Shown piece by piece: positions 6,704-13,154 of a stretch of 13,154 bases of DNA (position 1 is its first letter; each line of letters opens with the position of its first letter). The stretch comes from Acidobacteriaceae bacterium (GTDB taxonomy: Bacteria > Acidobacteriota > Vicinamibacteria > Vicinamibacterales > CAVVIG01): contig JAISPN010000215.1 of assembly GCA_031274845.1 (NCBI GenBank), forward strand, positions 1 through 13,154, read 5' to 3'. The translations under genes were made by a program, and so were the position numbers. The notes below the pieces were generated by a model. The model was not told where the DNA came from. It saw nothing but the letters and a program-made list of their open reading frames with translations, and did not search any database.

Positions 6704-7567
6704 GTGATCCCGGTCACACTCGATCAGATCGTCTTTGGCGGCGGACGGCCGTTCGTCCTCATCGCCGGCCCGTGCGTCATCGAGAGCGAAGCGCACGCGA
6801 CAATGGTCGCCGAACGCCTCGTCGACATCACCTCGCGGCTTGGCGTGCCCTTCATCTTCAAGGCGTCCTACGACAAGGCCAATCGCACCTCGTTCACATC
6901 GTTTCGCGGACCAGGACTCACCGAAGGTCTGCGCGTCCTCGGCGCAATCAAAGCAACGCTGAACGTTCCGATTCTCACCGACATTCACGAAACAGGTCAG
7001 GCGTCAGCGGTCGGCGCGGTCGCGGATGTCCTGCAGATTCCCGCGTTTCTGTCGCGGCAAACCGATCTCATCGTCGCCGCCGCGCAGACCGGCCGCGTTG
7101 TGAACATCAAGAAGGGGCAGTTTCTCGCGCCAGACGATGTGACGCATGCGGCCGCAAAGGTGAGAGACGCCGGCAACAATCGCGTAATCATCACGGAGCG
7201 TGGCACGAGCTTCGGCTACCACAATCTCATCGTCGACATGCGGGCGTTCCCGATCATGCGCGAAGCGGGGCTGCCGGTCGTGTTTGACGTCACGCACAGC
7301 CTGCAACTCCCGGGCGCGGGCAATGGTGTGACCGCTGGTCTCGCGCAGTACATCACGCCGCTGGCGTCCGCGGGTGTCGCGGCGGGTGTTGACGGCATCT
7401 TCCTCGAAGTCCACGACGATCCGTCACGCGCGAAGAGCGACGCGCAGAATGCACTGCGGCTCGATCGGCTCGAACCGTTGCTGCGGCGTCTCATGGCGAT
7501 TGACGCCATCGCCAAAGCGACCGAAGGGACCGGCAGCGGTGCTGGAGTGACACCCGCGCATGGCTGA
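6704..7567 (+). CDS. kdsA: 3-deoxy-D-manno-octulosonate 8-phosphate synthase, metal-dependent class
   Basis: Condenses phosphoenolpyruvate with arabinose-5-phosphate to Kdo-8-phosphate. 287 residues (E. coli 284). Motifs: LIAGPCVIES (19-28), FKASYDKANRTS, TDIHE, IPAFLSRQTDL, VNIKKGQF, ERGTSFGYHNLIVDMR and VVFDVTHSLQ. The four metal ligands known from the Aquifex aeolicus enzyme (Cys11, His185, Glu222, Asp233) are all present with identical spacing as C24, H198, E235 and D246. E. coli has Asn in place of the Cys, so this protein should belong to the divalent-metal-requiring class. GTG start at 6704, 3 bp after the pyrG stop, with no obvious Shine-Dalgarno, suggesting translational coupling. 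The 3' end overlaps kdsD by 8 bp. Confidence 0.97.
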   Translation: MIPVTLDQIVFGGGRPFVLIAGPCVIESEAHATMVAERLVDITSRLGVPFIFKASYDKANRTSFTSFRGPGLTEGLRVLGAIKATLNVPILTDIHETGQASAVGAVADVLQIPAFLSRQTDLIVAAAQTGRVVNIKKGQFLAPDDVTHAAAKVRDAGNNRVIITERGTSFGYHNLIVDMRAFPIMREAGLPVVFDVTHSLQLPGAGNGVTAGLAQYITPLASAGVAAGVDGIFLEVHDDPSRAKSDAQNALRLDRLEPLLRRLMAIDAIAKATEGTGSGAGVTPAHG

Positions 7568-8519
7568 CCGTTCGCTCGCCAGAAAAGTTCTCGAAACCGA
7601 AGCGGCCGCGATTCGCGCGCTCATCCGGCGGCTCGATGCCAGGTTCGATCATGCCGTGCAGTTACTGCACACCTGCAAAGGCCGAGTGATCGTGACGGGC
7701 ATGGGCAAGTCGGGCATCATCTGCCGCAAGCTGGCCGCGACGCTCGCGAGCACCGGCACGCCCGCCTTCTTCCTGCATCCGGCCGAAGCGGTCCACGGCG
7801 ATCTCGGCGTCATTCATCGCACGGATGTCGTCGTCGCGATGTCCTACAGCGGCGAGACGGCTGAAATCCTGCAGCTCATCAAGACGACACGGCGGCTTGG
7901 CGCAAAGCTCATCGCGATCTCCGGCCGGACGGAATCGACCTTGTCGCAGGCGGCGGATGTCGCGCTCGATGTGAGCGTCAAGAAGGAAGCGTGTCCGCTG
8001 GAACTGGCGCCCACCGCGAGCACGACGGCCTCGCTCGCCATGGGCGACGCGCTCGCCATGACGCTGCTCGAGAAAAAGAAATTCAGCCAGCGCGACTTCC
8101 TCGCGCTGCACCCGGGCGGACGGCTGGGACGGCAACTGCTCCACGTCTCGGAGGTGATGCACGCGGGCGAGCGATGCCCTCTGGTTTCGCCAACTGAATC
8201 GATGCGGAACGTCATCTACGAGATGTCGCGCAAGGGGCTCGGCATGGCGTGCGTGGTCGATCGCCGGCGGCATCTGCTTGGGATTATCACGGACGGCGAT
8301 CTGCGGCGGCAGATGGAAACGAGCGACGGCATTCTGAAGCTGACGGCGAAAGATGTGATGACCAAACGCCCCATTACGATCGAACCGAAGGTCATCGCGC
8401 AAGAAGCGCTGAACCTCATGGAGCAGCGCAGAGTCACGTCGCTCGTGGTTGTCGAGAAAAGCACACGCGTCGCTGGCGTGGTTCACCTGCACGATCTGTG
8501 GCGAACGGAGATGATCTAA
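7560..8519 (+). CDS. kdsD: D-arabinose-5-phosphate isomerase (KdsD/KpsF/GutQ family)
   Basis: Interconverts ribulose-5-phosphate and arabinose-5-phosphate, the first committed step to Kdo. 319 residues (E. coli KdsD 328). An N-terminal SIS sugar-isomerase domain covers about 30-180, with VTGMGKSG (45-52), HPAEAVHGDLG (73-83), SYSGETAEI (95-103) and later CPLELAPTASTT and LHPGGRLG. Two CBS domains follow at about 200-319 (MHAGERCPLV, then DVMTKRPITIEPKV), the usual architecture of this family and possibly a ligand-sensing module. ATG 7560 lies within the last codons of kdsA (8-bp overlap). The kdsA and kdsC neighbours support the KdsD role over the paralogues KpsF and GutQ, which do the same chemistry for capsule or glucitol pathways. 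Confidence 0.95.
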   Translation: MADRSLARKVLETEAAAIRALIRRLDARFDHAVQLLHTCKGRVIVTGMGKSGIICRKLAATLASTGTPAFFLHPAEAVHGDLGVIHRTDVVVAMSYSGETAEILQLIKTTRRLGAKLIAISGRTESTLSQAADVALDVSVKKEACPLELAPTASTTASLAMGDALAMTLLEKKKFSQRDFLALHPGGRLGRQLLHVSEVMHAGERCPLVSPTESMRNVIYEMSRKGLGMACVVDRRRHLLGIITDGDLRRQMETSDGILKLTAKDVMTKRPITIEPKVIAQEALNLMEQRRVTSLVVVEKSTRVAGVVHLHDLWRTEMI

Positions 8520-8521
8520 TC

Positions 8522-9091
8522 GTGGAGACGAAACACGTGGCCGATGACGTCATGAAGCGCGCCGCGCGCGTGAAGCTGCTGCTGCTCGACGTCGACGGCG
8601 TCCTGACGGACGGGCGCGTCACCGTGCACAGCGACGGCTCGGAGACCAAGACGTTCTTCATTCGCGACGGCATCGCGCTGGTATGGGCGCAGCGGGCAGG
8701 CATCAAGGTCGGGCTCTTATCGGCGCGCCACTCGCCCACCACGCCGCACCGCGCGGCCCAGCTTGGCATCACGCTCATCTACCACGGCGTCACCTCGAAG
8801 CTGGCGACCTACGAGCAGATTCTGCGCGACCATCATCTCGCGGACGACGAGGTGGCCTACATGGGCGACGATGTGGTCGACCTTGCGGTGCTGTCGCGAG
8901 TGGGCCTTGCAACCGCGCCTGCGGACTGCGTCGACGACGTCCGTGTCCGCGCGCACTGGGTGAGCCACGCCCGCGCCGGTGAAGGCGCCGTGCGAGAGCT
9001 CGCCGAACTGATTCTTCGCGCGCAGAACCGCTGGGAAGGAATCGTCGCCGGCTATCTGAACGAGCCGGGGAACGCCAACGCCCGCGCATGA
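8522..9091 (+). CDS. kdsC: 3-deoxy-D-manno-octulosonate 8-phosphate phosphatase
   Basis: Hydrolyses Kdo-8-phosphate to Kdo before activation by KdsB. A HAD-superfamily C0-type phosphatase (no cap domain) of 189 residues, almost the E. coli length (188). Motif I is LLDVDGVLTDG with nucleophile D23 and acid/base D25. Motif II is GLLSARHS with S67, motif III K93 in TSKLATYEQIL, and motif IV MGDDVVD with D116 and D117. GTG 8522 was chosen because GGAG at 8507-8510 sits 11 bases upstream and the gap to the kdsD stop is 2 bp. ATG 8552 (10 codons later) is a less supported alternative. The open frame extends far upstream only as a shadow of kdsD. The stop overlaps the lapB ATG (ATGA). Confidence 0.95.
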   Translation: METKHVADDVMKRAARVKLLLLDVDGVLTDGRVTVHSDGSETKTFFIRDGIALVWAQRAGIKVGLLSARHSPTTPHRAAQLGITLIYHGVTSKLATYEQILRDHHLADDEVAYMGDDVVDLAVLSRVGLATAPADCVDDVRVRAHWVSHARAGEGAVRELAELILRAQNRWEGIVAGYLNEPGNANARA

Positions 9092-10308
9092 GTTCATACG
9101 CACTTCTGCTGGCCGTGCTTGTCGCCGTGCTCGCCGGGCTCATGCTCGGCAAAGCCTGGGAACGCTACAACCTGCGCGGCAATACGCTCATCGATCGCCG
9201 GCGCGCCCGTCAGTCGCCGCACTACATCCTCGGCCTCAATTTCCTCGTCGCCAACCAGATCGATCTGGCGATCGAAGAGCTCACGCGCGCCGCGAGCCTC
9301 GACGAGGATGCGCTTGAAGTCCACATCATTCTCGGCAACCTCTATCGCGAGAAGGGACAGGCGGGCAAAGCGATCACCGTCCATCAGTCGTTGCTGCAAC
9401 GCTCGCGTCTCAGCCGAATCGAGCACGCGTACGTGCTGCTCTGCCTTGGCCTCGACTACAAACGTGGCGGCTTTGTCGATCGCGCGCTCGAAGCGTTCAA
9501 CGAAGTGCTGCGTCTCGATCCGAAAAACGAGTACGCGCTGGTCAACCTGCAGAAGCTCCACGAGGAGCAGCACCAGTGGACCGAGGCGTACGACACACGG
9601 CAGCGGCTGACGAAGCTGGCGGCCATCGAATCGCAGCCGCAGAGCCAGTCGATTCTGGCGTTCCTTGAAAACGAAATCGGCCTCGAAGCCGTCCGCCGCG
9701 GCGAATACGCCGAAGCGATCCGGCGGTTCGAGTCGGCCATCGATCTCGATCCGCGCGCCGTGCCGGCGTATCTCAACCTTGGCGATGTCCGCGTCACGCA
9801 AGATAACGACAAAGAAGCTGGACGTGTATGGGAGCGGATGCTGGCCGCGGCGCCCGATCGCGCCTATCTCGCCTTTGGACGGATTGAAACGCTGGCCCAG
9901 CGCACCGGAGAACCGGAGCGATTTCTCGCGCTGTGCCAGAGACTCATCGAGGAAAACCCGCAGGACTGGCGCGCGCGTCTGGCGCTCTCACAACGGCTGA
10001 TGGCGGACGGTCAGCATCAAGACGCGCTCGCGCTGCTCTTCGCCGCGCTCGTGCACAACCCTCACGCGCTCATCATTCATCAAGCGATCTGGGAAGCGCT
10101 CGGCCGGCTCGGTCATCCTCCGGCGCTCGTCGAGCGGTACACCGAGCTCACCGAGAACGCCGTGTTCTACCTCGATCCGCACGTCTGCATCCGCTGCCGC
10201 TACCGCAGCACCGAACTGCTCTGGCAATGCCCGCACTGCCACGACTGGAACACGTTTGTCGAAGAACGGATTGCGCCCGCGCAGGAACCTGTCCTCGCGG
10301 AGTCCTGA
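9088..10308 (+). CDS. lapB: LapB-like (YciM) membrane-anchored TPR protein with rubredoxin-like metal site
   Basis: In E. coli LapB is an inner-membrane adaptor that couples LpxC degradation by FtsH to LPS demand and binds LPS assembly factors; the same role is inferred here. 406 residues (E. coli 389). Residues 1-22 form an N-terminal transmembrane helix without a cleavage site, leaving the bulk in the cytoplasm. TPR units occupy about 43-360, for example LAIEELTRAASLDEDALE and ALEAFNEVLRLDPKNEYAL, then AIRRFESAIDLDPRAVPAYL. The C-terminal rubredoxin-type knuckles CIRC (C367, C370) and CPHC (C381, C384), with LLWQCPHCHDW, match the diagnostic LapB tail. ATGA overlap with kdsC places it last in the Kdo operon. 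A generic TPR protein is the alternative, but the metal site argues against it. Confidence 0.88.
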   Translation: MSSYALLLAVLVAVLAGLMLGKAWERYNLRGNTLIDRRRARQSPHYILGLNFLVANQIDLAIEELTRAASLDEDALEVHIILGNLYREKGQAGKAITVHQSLLQRSRLSRIEHAYVLLCLGLDYKRGGFVDRALEAFNEVLRLDPKNEYALVNLQKLHEEQHQWTEAYDTRQRLTKLAAIESQPQSQSILAFLENEIGLEAVRRGEYAEAIRRFESAIDLDPRAVPAYLNLGDVRVTQDNDKEAGRVWERMLAAAPDRAYLAFGRIETLAQRTGEPERFLALCQRLIEENPQDWRARLALSQRLMADGQHQDALALLFAALVHNPHALIIHQAIWEALGRLGHPPALVERYTELTENAVFYLDPHVCIRCRYRSTELLWQCPHCHDWNTFVEERIAPAQEPVLAES

Positions 10309-10314
10309 TCCTCG

Positions 10315-10914
10315 CTAGGCGCCAGCCGTGATGCGGCCGAGAATCCCGGTCAGTTGCCGGTCGGTCTCGTTGAAGCTGCCGTTGGTATCGATGACGTATT
10401 TGGACTGAGACGCCTTCGCCTCGGCGCTCATCTGCGCCGACAGCCGCTGGTTGATTTCAGCGTCATTCAGCCCACGCGCGCGGAGACGGTGGCGCTGCGC
10501 CTCGACGCTGCACGTGGTCACGATCACGGCATCGAAATCAGCGGCGCGGCCGGTTTCGTACAACAGCGGAATCGCGACAACGGCGAGCGCGGCCCCGCCA
10601 ATCAACTCAAAGCCGCGCAGCCCCGCGGCAATCGCTCGATACACCGCCGGGTGGACGATGCGCTCGAGGTCGCGACGCGCCGCCGCGTCGGCAAACACGA
10701 TCGCGCCAAGCGCTCTCCGCGAGACGGCGCCTGACGGATCGATCACGGAAACGCCGAATCGTTCGGCCACCGCTTGCGTCGCTTCCGTGCCCGGCGCAAG
10801 GACGCCGTGCGCGAGCGCGTCGGCGTCAAGACACGGAATCCCTCGCGCGAGGCATCGATCGAGCACGTCACTCTTGCCCGTGGCGATGCCGCCGGTCAGC
10901 GCAACGCGAAGCAT
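10315..10914 (-). CDS. coaE: Dephospho-CoA kinase
   Basis: Phosphorylates the 3'-hydroxyl of dephospho-CoA, the last step of coenzyme A synthesis, in the cytosol. 199 residues (E. coli 206). The P-loop TGGIATGKS (7-15) opens the protein, followed by LDADALAH with D32, HPAVYRAI, the lid-region IPLLYETG, and a C-terminal QSKYVIDTNGS typical of CoaE. ATG 10912-10914 gives the standard N terminus. An in-frame ATG 24 codons upstream lies within folD and would add unrelated residues. It follows folD by 19 bp on the same strand. Its TAG stop is 6 bp from the convergent lapB stop, so there is no room for a separate terminator. Confidence 0.95.
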   Translation of the reverse strand: MLRVALTGGIATGKSDVLDRCLARGIPCLDADALAHGVLAPGTEATQAVAERFGVSVIDPSGAVSRRALGAIVFADAAARRDLERIVHPAVYRAIAAGLRGFELIGGAALAVVAIPLLYETGRAADFDAVIVTTCSVEAQRHRLRARGLNDAEINQRLSAQMSAEAKASQSKYVIDTNGSFNETDRQLTGILGRITAGA

Positions 10915-10933
10915 GGATGGTGAGGCAATGCGA

Positions 10934-11860
10934 TCAGCCAAGACGCGCTTCGGCGGCGCGAAGCGTGTTCTTGAGCAGCAACGCAATGGTCAACGGACCG
11001 ACGCCGCCAGGCACAGGCGTCAGCGCGCCAGCGACTTCTTCAACCTCTGGATGCACGTCGCCAAGGACGAGCGCGCCCCGTTTCTCGAAGGCGATCCGCC
11101 GCTTCGTCCCCGGAGCAAAGAGCCGCGCGATCGTCTGCGCATCGTCAACGCGCGTCGTGCCGACATCAATGACCGTCGCACCCGGCTTGACGAACTCGCG
11201 CGTGACAAAGGCTGGCTTCCCGAGCGCCGCCACCAGAATATCCGCCTCGCGGCAGACGGCCGGAAGATCAGGCGTGCGCGAGTGGCAGACGGTGACCGTC
11301 GCATGCCGGTGCAGCAGCAACAACGCCATCGGCTTGCCGACGATATCGCTGCGACCGATGACGACCGCACGCTTCCCCGCAATTTGAATGTGGCTACGAT
11401 CGAGTAGTTCGATGACGCCCGACGGCGTACACGCCACGAGCGTGGCTCTCTCCTGCACCAGCTTGCCAACATTCAGCGGATGAAATCCATCGACGTCTTT
11501 GTCTGGCGCAATCGCGTCGAACACGCGACGTTCGGCATCCGGCCCCATCGCCGCGGGCAACGGCGACTGCACGAGGATGCCGTCGTGAATGGGACTCTGG
11601 TTCAAGCGATCGACGAGCGTCAACAACTCGTCGAGAGACGCGTTGGCCGGCAAGCGGTGGACGTCCGCAAACAATCCGCTCTCGCCTGCCGACTTCAATT
11701 TGCTGCCGACGTACAAATGCGAGGCAGGGTCGTCACCCACGAGCACGAGCGCGAGCCCGGGAGGACGTCCGGCACGCGCGGTCAACCTATCCACGGCGGG
11801 GCGAACTTCGGAACGAATAGCCAGAGCGACGGCGTTGCCGTCGAGAAGCGTAGCGGACAT
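10934..11860 (-). CDS. folD: Bifunctional methylenetetrahydrofolate dehydrogenase / methenyltetrahydrofolate cyclohydrolase
   Basis: Interconverts 5,10-methylene-, 5,10-methenyl- and 10-formyl-tetrahydrofolate, supplying one-carbon units in the cytosol. 308 residues, slightly longer than E. coli FolD (288). Motifs: YVGSKLK with Y50 and catalytic K54, VQSPLP with Q98, DKDVDGFHPLN (D122/D124), TPSGVIELL, the NADP-binding GRSDIVGKP, VKPGATVIDVG, GDVHPEV and TPVPGGVGPLTIALLL. ATG 11858-11860 starts at MSATLLDGNAVA and has AAGG 6 bases upstream. A longer in-frame start 22 codons upstream reads through the end of the transporter gene. It sits 7 bp after the permease and 19 bp before coaE, so the three are probably one transcript. 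Serine made by SerA is the usual one-carbon source for this pathway. Confidence 0.97.
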   Translation of the reverse strand: MSATLLDGNAVALAIRSEVRPAVDRLTARAGRPPGLALVLVGDDPASHLYVGSKLKSAGESGLFADVHRLPANASLDELLTLVDRLNQSPIHDGILVQSPLPAAMGPDAERRVFDAIAPDKDVDGFHPLNVGKLVQERATLVACTPSGVIELLDRSHIQIAGKRAVVIGRSDIVGKPMALLLLHRHATVTVCHSRTPDLPAVCREADILVAALGKPAFVTREFVKPGATVIDVGTTRVDDAQTIARLFAPGTKRRIAFEKRGALVLGDVHPEVEEVAGALTPVPGGVGPLTIALLLKNTLRAAEARLG

Positions 11861-11867
11861 CGAGACC

Positions 11868-13154
11868 TTATTTCTGAGCGAGCTGGCTGTGATGCCGCCC
11901 GTAGGTAAAGTAGAACACCAGACCAATCACCAGCCACACGCCAAGCCGCAGCCAGTTCGTCCATCCCAGCCCGTAAATCATCGCGCCGCACACAACGACC
12001 CCAAGCGTGGCGACAAGCGGCAGCGCCGGCACGACGAAGCCTCGCGGGATGTCCGGCCGCCTGACGCGCATCATCCAGACGCCGATACAGACGAGGATGA
12101 ACGCAAACAAGGTACCGATGCTCGTCATCTCCCCGACGATATCGCCGGGAATGAACGCCGCGAAGATCCCAGTCAGGACGAAGAACAGGATGTTCGACTT
12201 CCACGGCGTCTGGTAGACCGGATGCACCGCCGAAAACACCGGCGGCACCAGCCCATCGCGGCTCATCGAGAAGAAAACGCGCGATTGCCCGAGCAGCAGC
12301 ACCAGAATCACCGACGAGAACCCGGCAAGAATGGCCACGGTCACAAGTTCGGCCAGCCACGCATACCCGGTCATGTATTTGGTGATGGCGAACGCCACCG
12401 ACGCCTCGCGGCCGCTGGTGCGGAAGTCGTCAACCGTCGCGACGCCGCTCAGCACGTACGAGAAGAGCACATACAGCACCGTGCAGACGACAAGCGAGCC
12501 AAGAATGCCGATCGGCATATCCCGCTTGGGATTTTTCGCCTCTTGCGCCGCCGTCGACACGGCGTCAAAGCCAATAAACGCGAAGAAGACGACGCCCGCG
12601 CCGCCGAGGATGCCCAGAATGCCGCCGTAGTTGTGCTGGACCCCTTCCGGCGTGACGTAAATCGAGGCCGGAGGAATCAGCGGCGTGTGATTCGCCGGGT
12701 TAACGAATCCCCAACCCACCACGATCACCATCAACACGATCGTGAGCTTCGTGATGACGATCAGGTTGTTGATGAAGGCCGATTCACGCGTGCCGCGAAT
12801 CAGGAGCGCCGTGAGCGCCAGCAGAATGAACACCGCCGGCACGTTCATGACGCCGGTGACGCCGTTGGCCGACTCAAACGGTGAGTGCAGCCATTGATAC
12901 GGAATCTGGAGGCCGACGAATTCAAGCACCTTGTTGAAGTACTCGGACCATGAGATGGCCACCGTCGCCGCGCCGACGGCGTATTCGAGCACCAGGTCCC
13001 AGCCGATGATCCACGCGACCAGTTCACCCATCGTCGCGAACGAATAGGTGTAGGCGCTGCCGGCGATCGGACTCATTGAGGCGAAGTCGGCGTAGCAGAG
13101 GCCCGCGAACGCGCATCCAGCAGCCGCAATCCGAAACGCAAGCGTGACCGATGG
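11868..13154 (-). CDS. APC-family amino acid permease (cationic amino acid transporter type), 5' end cut by window edge
   Basis: Inner-membrane amino acid transporter of the APC superfamily, closest in pattern to the CAT/YfnA group. 428 residues are visible in one frame open to the window edge, ending with TAA at 11868-11870. An ATG at 13076 is not the start: the 26 codons before it continue the family sequence (VTLAFRIAAAGCAF, then LCYADFASMSPIAGSAYTY). Only about 50-60 N-terminal residues with TM1 should be missing. About 11 hydrophobic segments are visible, including GWDLVLEYAVGAA, VVFFAFIGFDAV (the TM6-like FIGFDAVSTAAQEAKNP signature) and a two-helix C-terminal end. The substrate is not determinable from sequence alone. 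It is followed closely by folD and coaE. Confidence 0.9.
   Translation of the reverse strand, partial: PSVTLAFRIAAAGCAFAGLCYADFASMSPIAGSAYTYSFATMGELVAWIIGWDLVLEYAVGAATVAISWSEYFNKVLEFVGLQIPYQWLHSPFESANGVTGVMNVPAVFILLALTALLIRGTRESAFINNLIVITKLTIVLMVIVVGWGFVNPANHTPLIPPASIYVTPEGVQHNYGGILGILGGAGVVFFAFIGFDAVSTAAQEAKNPKRDMPIGILGSLVVCTVLYVLFSYVLSGVATVDDFRTSGREASVAFAITKYMTGYAWLAELVTVAILAGFSSVILVLLLGQSRVFFSMSRDGLVPPVFSAVHPVYQTPWKSNILFFVLTGIFAAFIPGDIVGEMTSIGTLFAFILVCIGVWMMRVRRPDIPRGFVVPALPLVATLGVVVCGAMIYGLGWTNWLRLGVWLVIGLVFYFTYGRHHSQLAQK

Noticed and set aside
8249..8521. Upstream extension of the kdsC frame
   Set aside because: It overlaps the CBS domains of kdsD, adds about 90 residues unlike any KdsC, and GTG 8522 with an RBS gives the family length.
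11861..11926. Longer folD start, and a longer coaE start at 10986
   Set aside because: Both extra segments read through the adjacent genes and are not FolD-like or CoaE-like. The internal ATGs give canonical N termini.
11589..12884. 431-codon open frame on the plus strand, rich in Arg/His/Asp
   Set aside because: It lies antisense to folD and the permease, whose motifs and membrane segments are clear. The composition is that of a GC-rich third-position shadow, with no recognisable domain.
1..13154. Undescribed defence, mobile or secondary-metabolite system
   Set aside because: Every gene except the exact substrates of the lipid kinase and the permease fits a known core family. No transposase, integrase, toxin-antitoxin pair, CRISPR repeats or large direct repeats were seen on either strand.

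Overview
The window is GC-rich, densely packed chromosomal DNA from a Gram-negative (LPS- or Kdo-making) bacterium. A complete Kdo activation pathway, LapB, a periplasmic c-type cytochrome and a long type SerA all point to a diderm. The style (high GC, abundant GTG/TTG starts, kdsB-pyrG-kdsA-kdsD-kdsC order, APC-type amino acid transporter) recalls Acidobacteriota or a deltaproteobacterial-type lineage. That placement is an impression and has not been tested. I see no tRNA, rRNA, insertion sequence, prophage, CRISPR array or defence gene.

Left part (1-3218): the N-terminal part of an NADP-type isocitrate dehydrogenase runs leftward off the window edge. A roughly 200 bp divergent intergenic region follows. 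It holds two tandem DnaA-box-like 9-mers, a short palindrome, and a -10-like element flanked by an inverted repeat. Rightward from it lie a small exported cytochrome c and a full-length D-3-phosphoglycerate dehydrogenase (serA). SerA probably starts at a TTG that overlaps the cytochrome stop codon.

Middle (3198-10308): a YegS/DAGK-type lipid kinase lies on the minus strand, its tail overlapping that of serA. It is divergent from a tight six-gene plus-strand operon: kdsB, pyrG, kdsA, kdsD, kdsC, lapB. Four enzymes convert ribulose-5-phosphate to CMP-Kdo (KdsD, KdsA, KdsC, KdsB), PyrG makes the CTP used by KdsB, and LapB is the TPR/rubredoxin-like membrane protein that controls LpxC turnover in enterobacteria. 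The operon therefore pairs Kdo supply with a likely regulator of lipid A synthesis. The operon promoter appears to give a leaderless or nearly leaderless kdsB mRNA.

Right part (10315-13154): a minus-strand group reads from an APC-family amino acid permease (its first ~50-60 residues lie outside the window) into folD and then coaE, with gaps of 7 and 19 bp. It converges on lapB with only 6 bp between the stop codons.

Nothing here looks like an undescribed multi-gene system; this is core metabolism and envelope biogenesis. The points worth a second look are small: the DnaA-box pair, the kdsB promoter and start arrangement, the cytochrome c/serA coupling, an insertion in Icd, an unusual CTP synthase nucleophile elbow, and lapB as the last gene of a Kdo operon.
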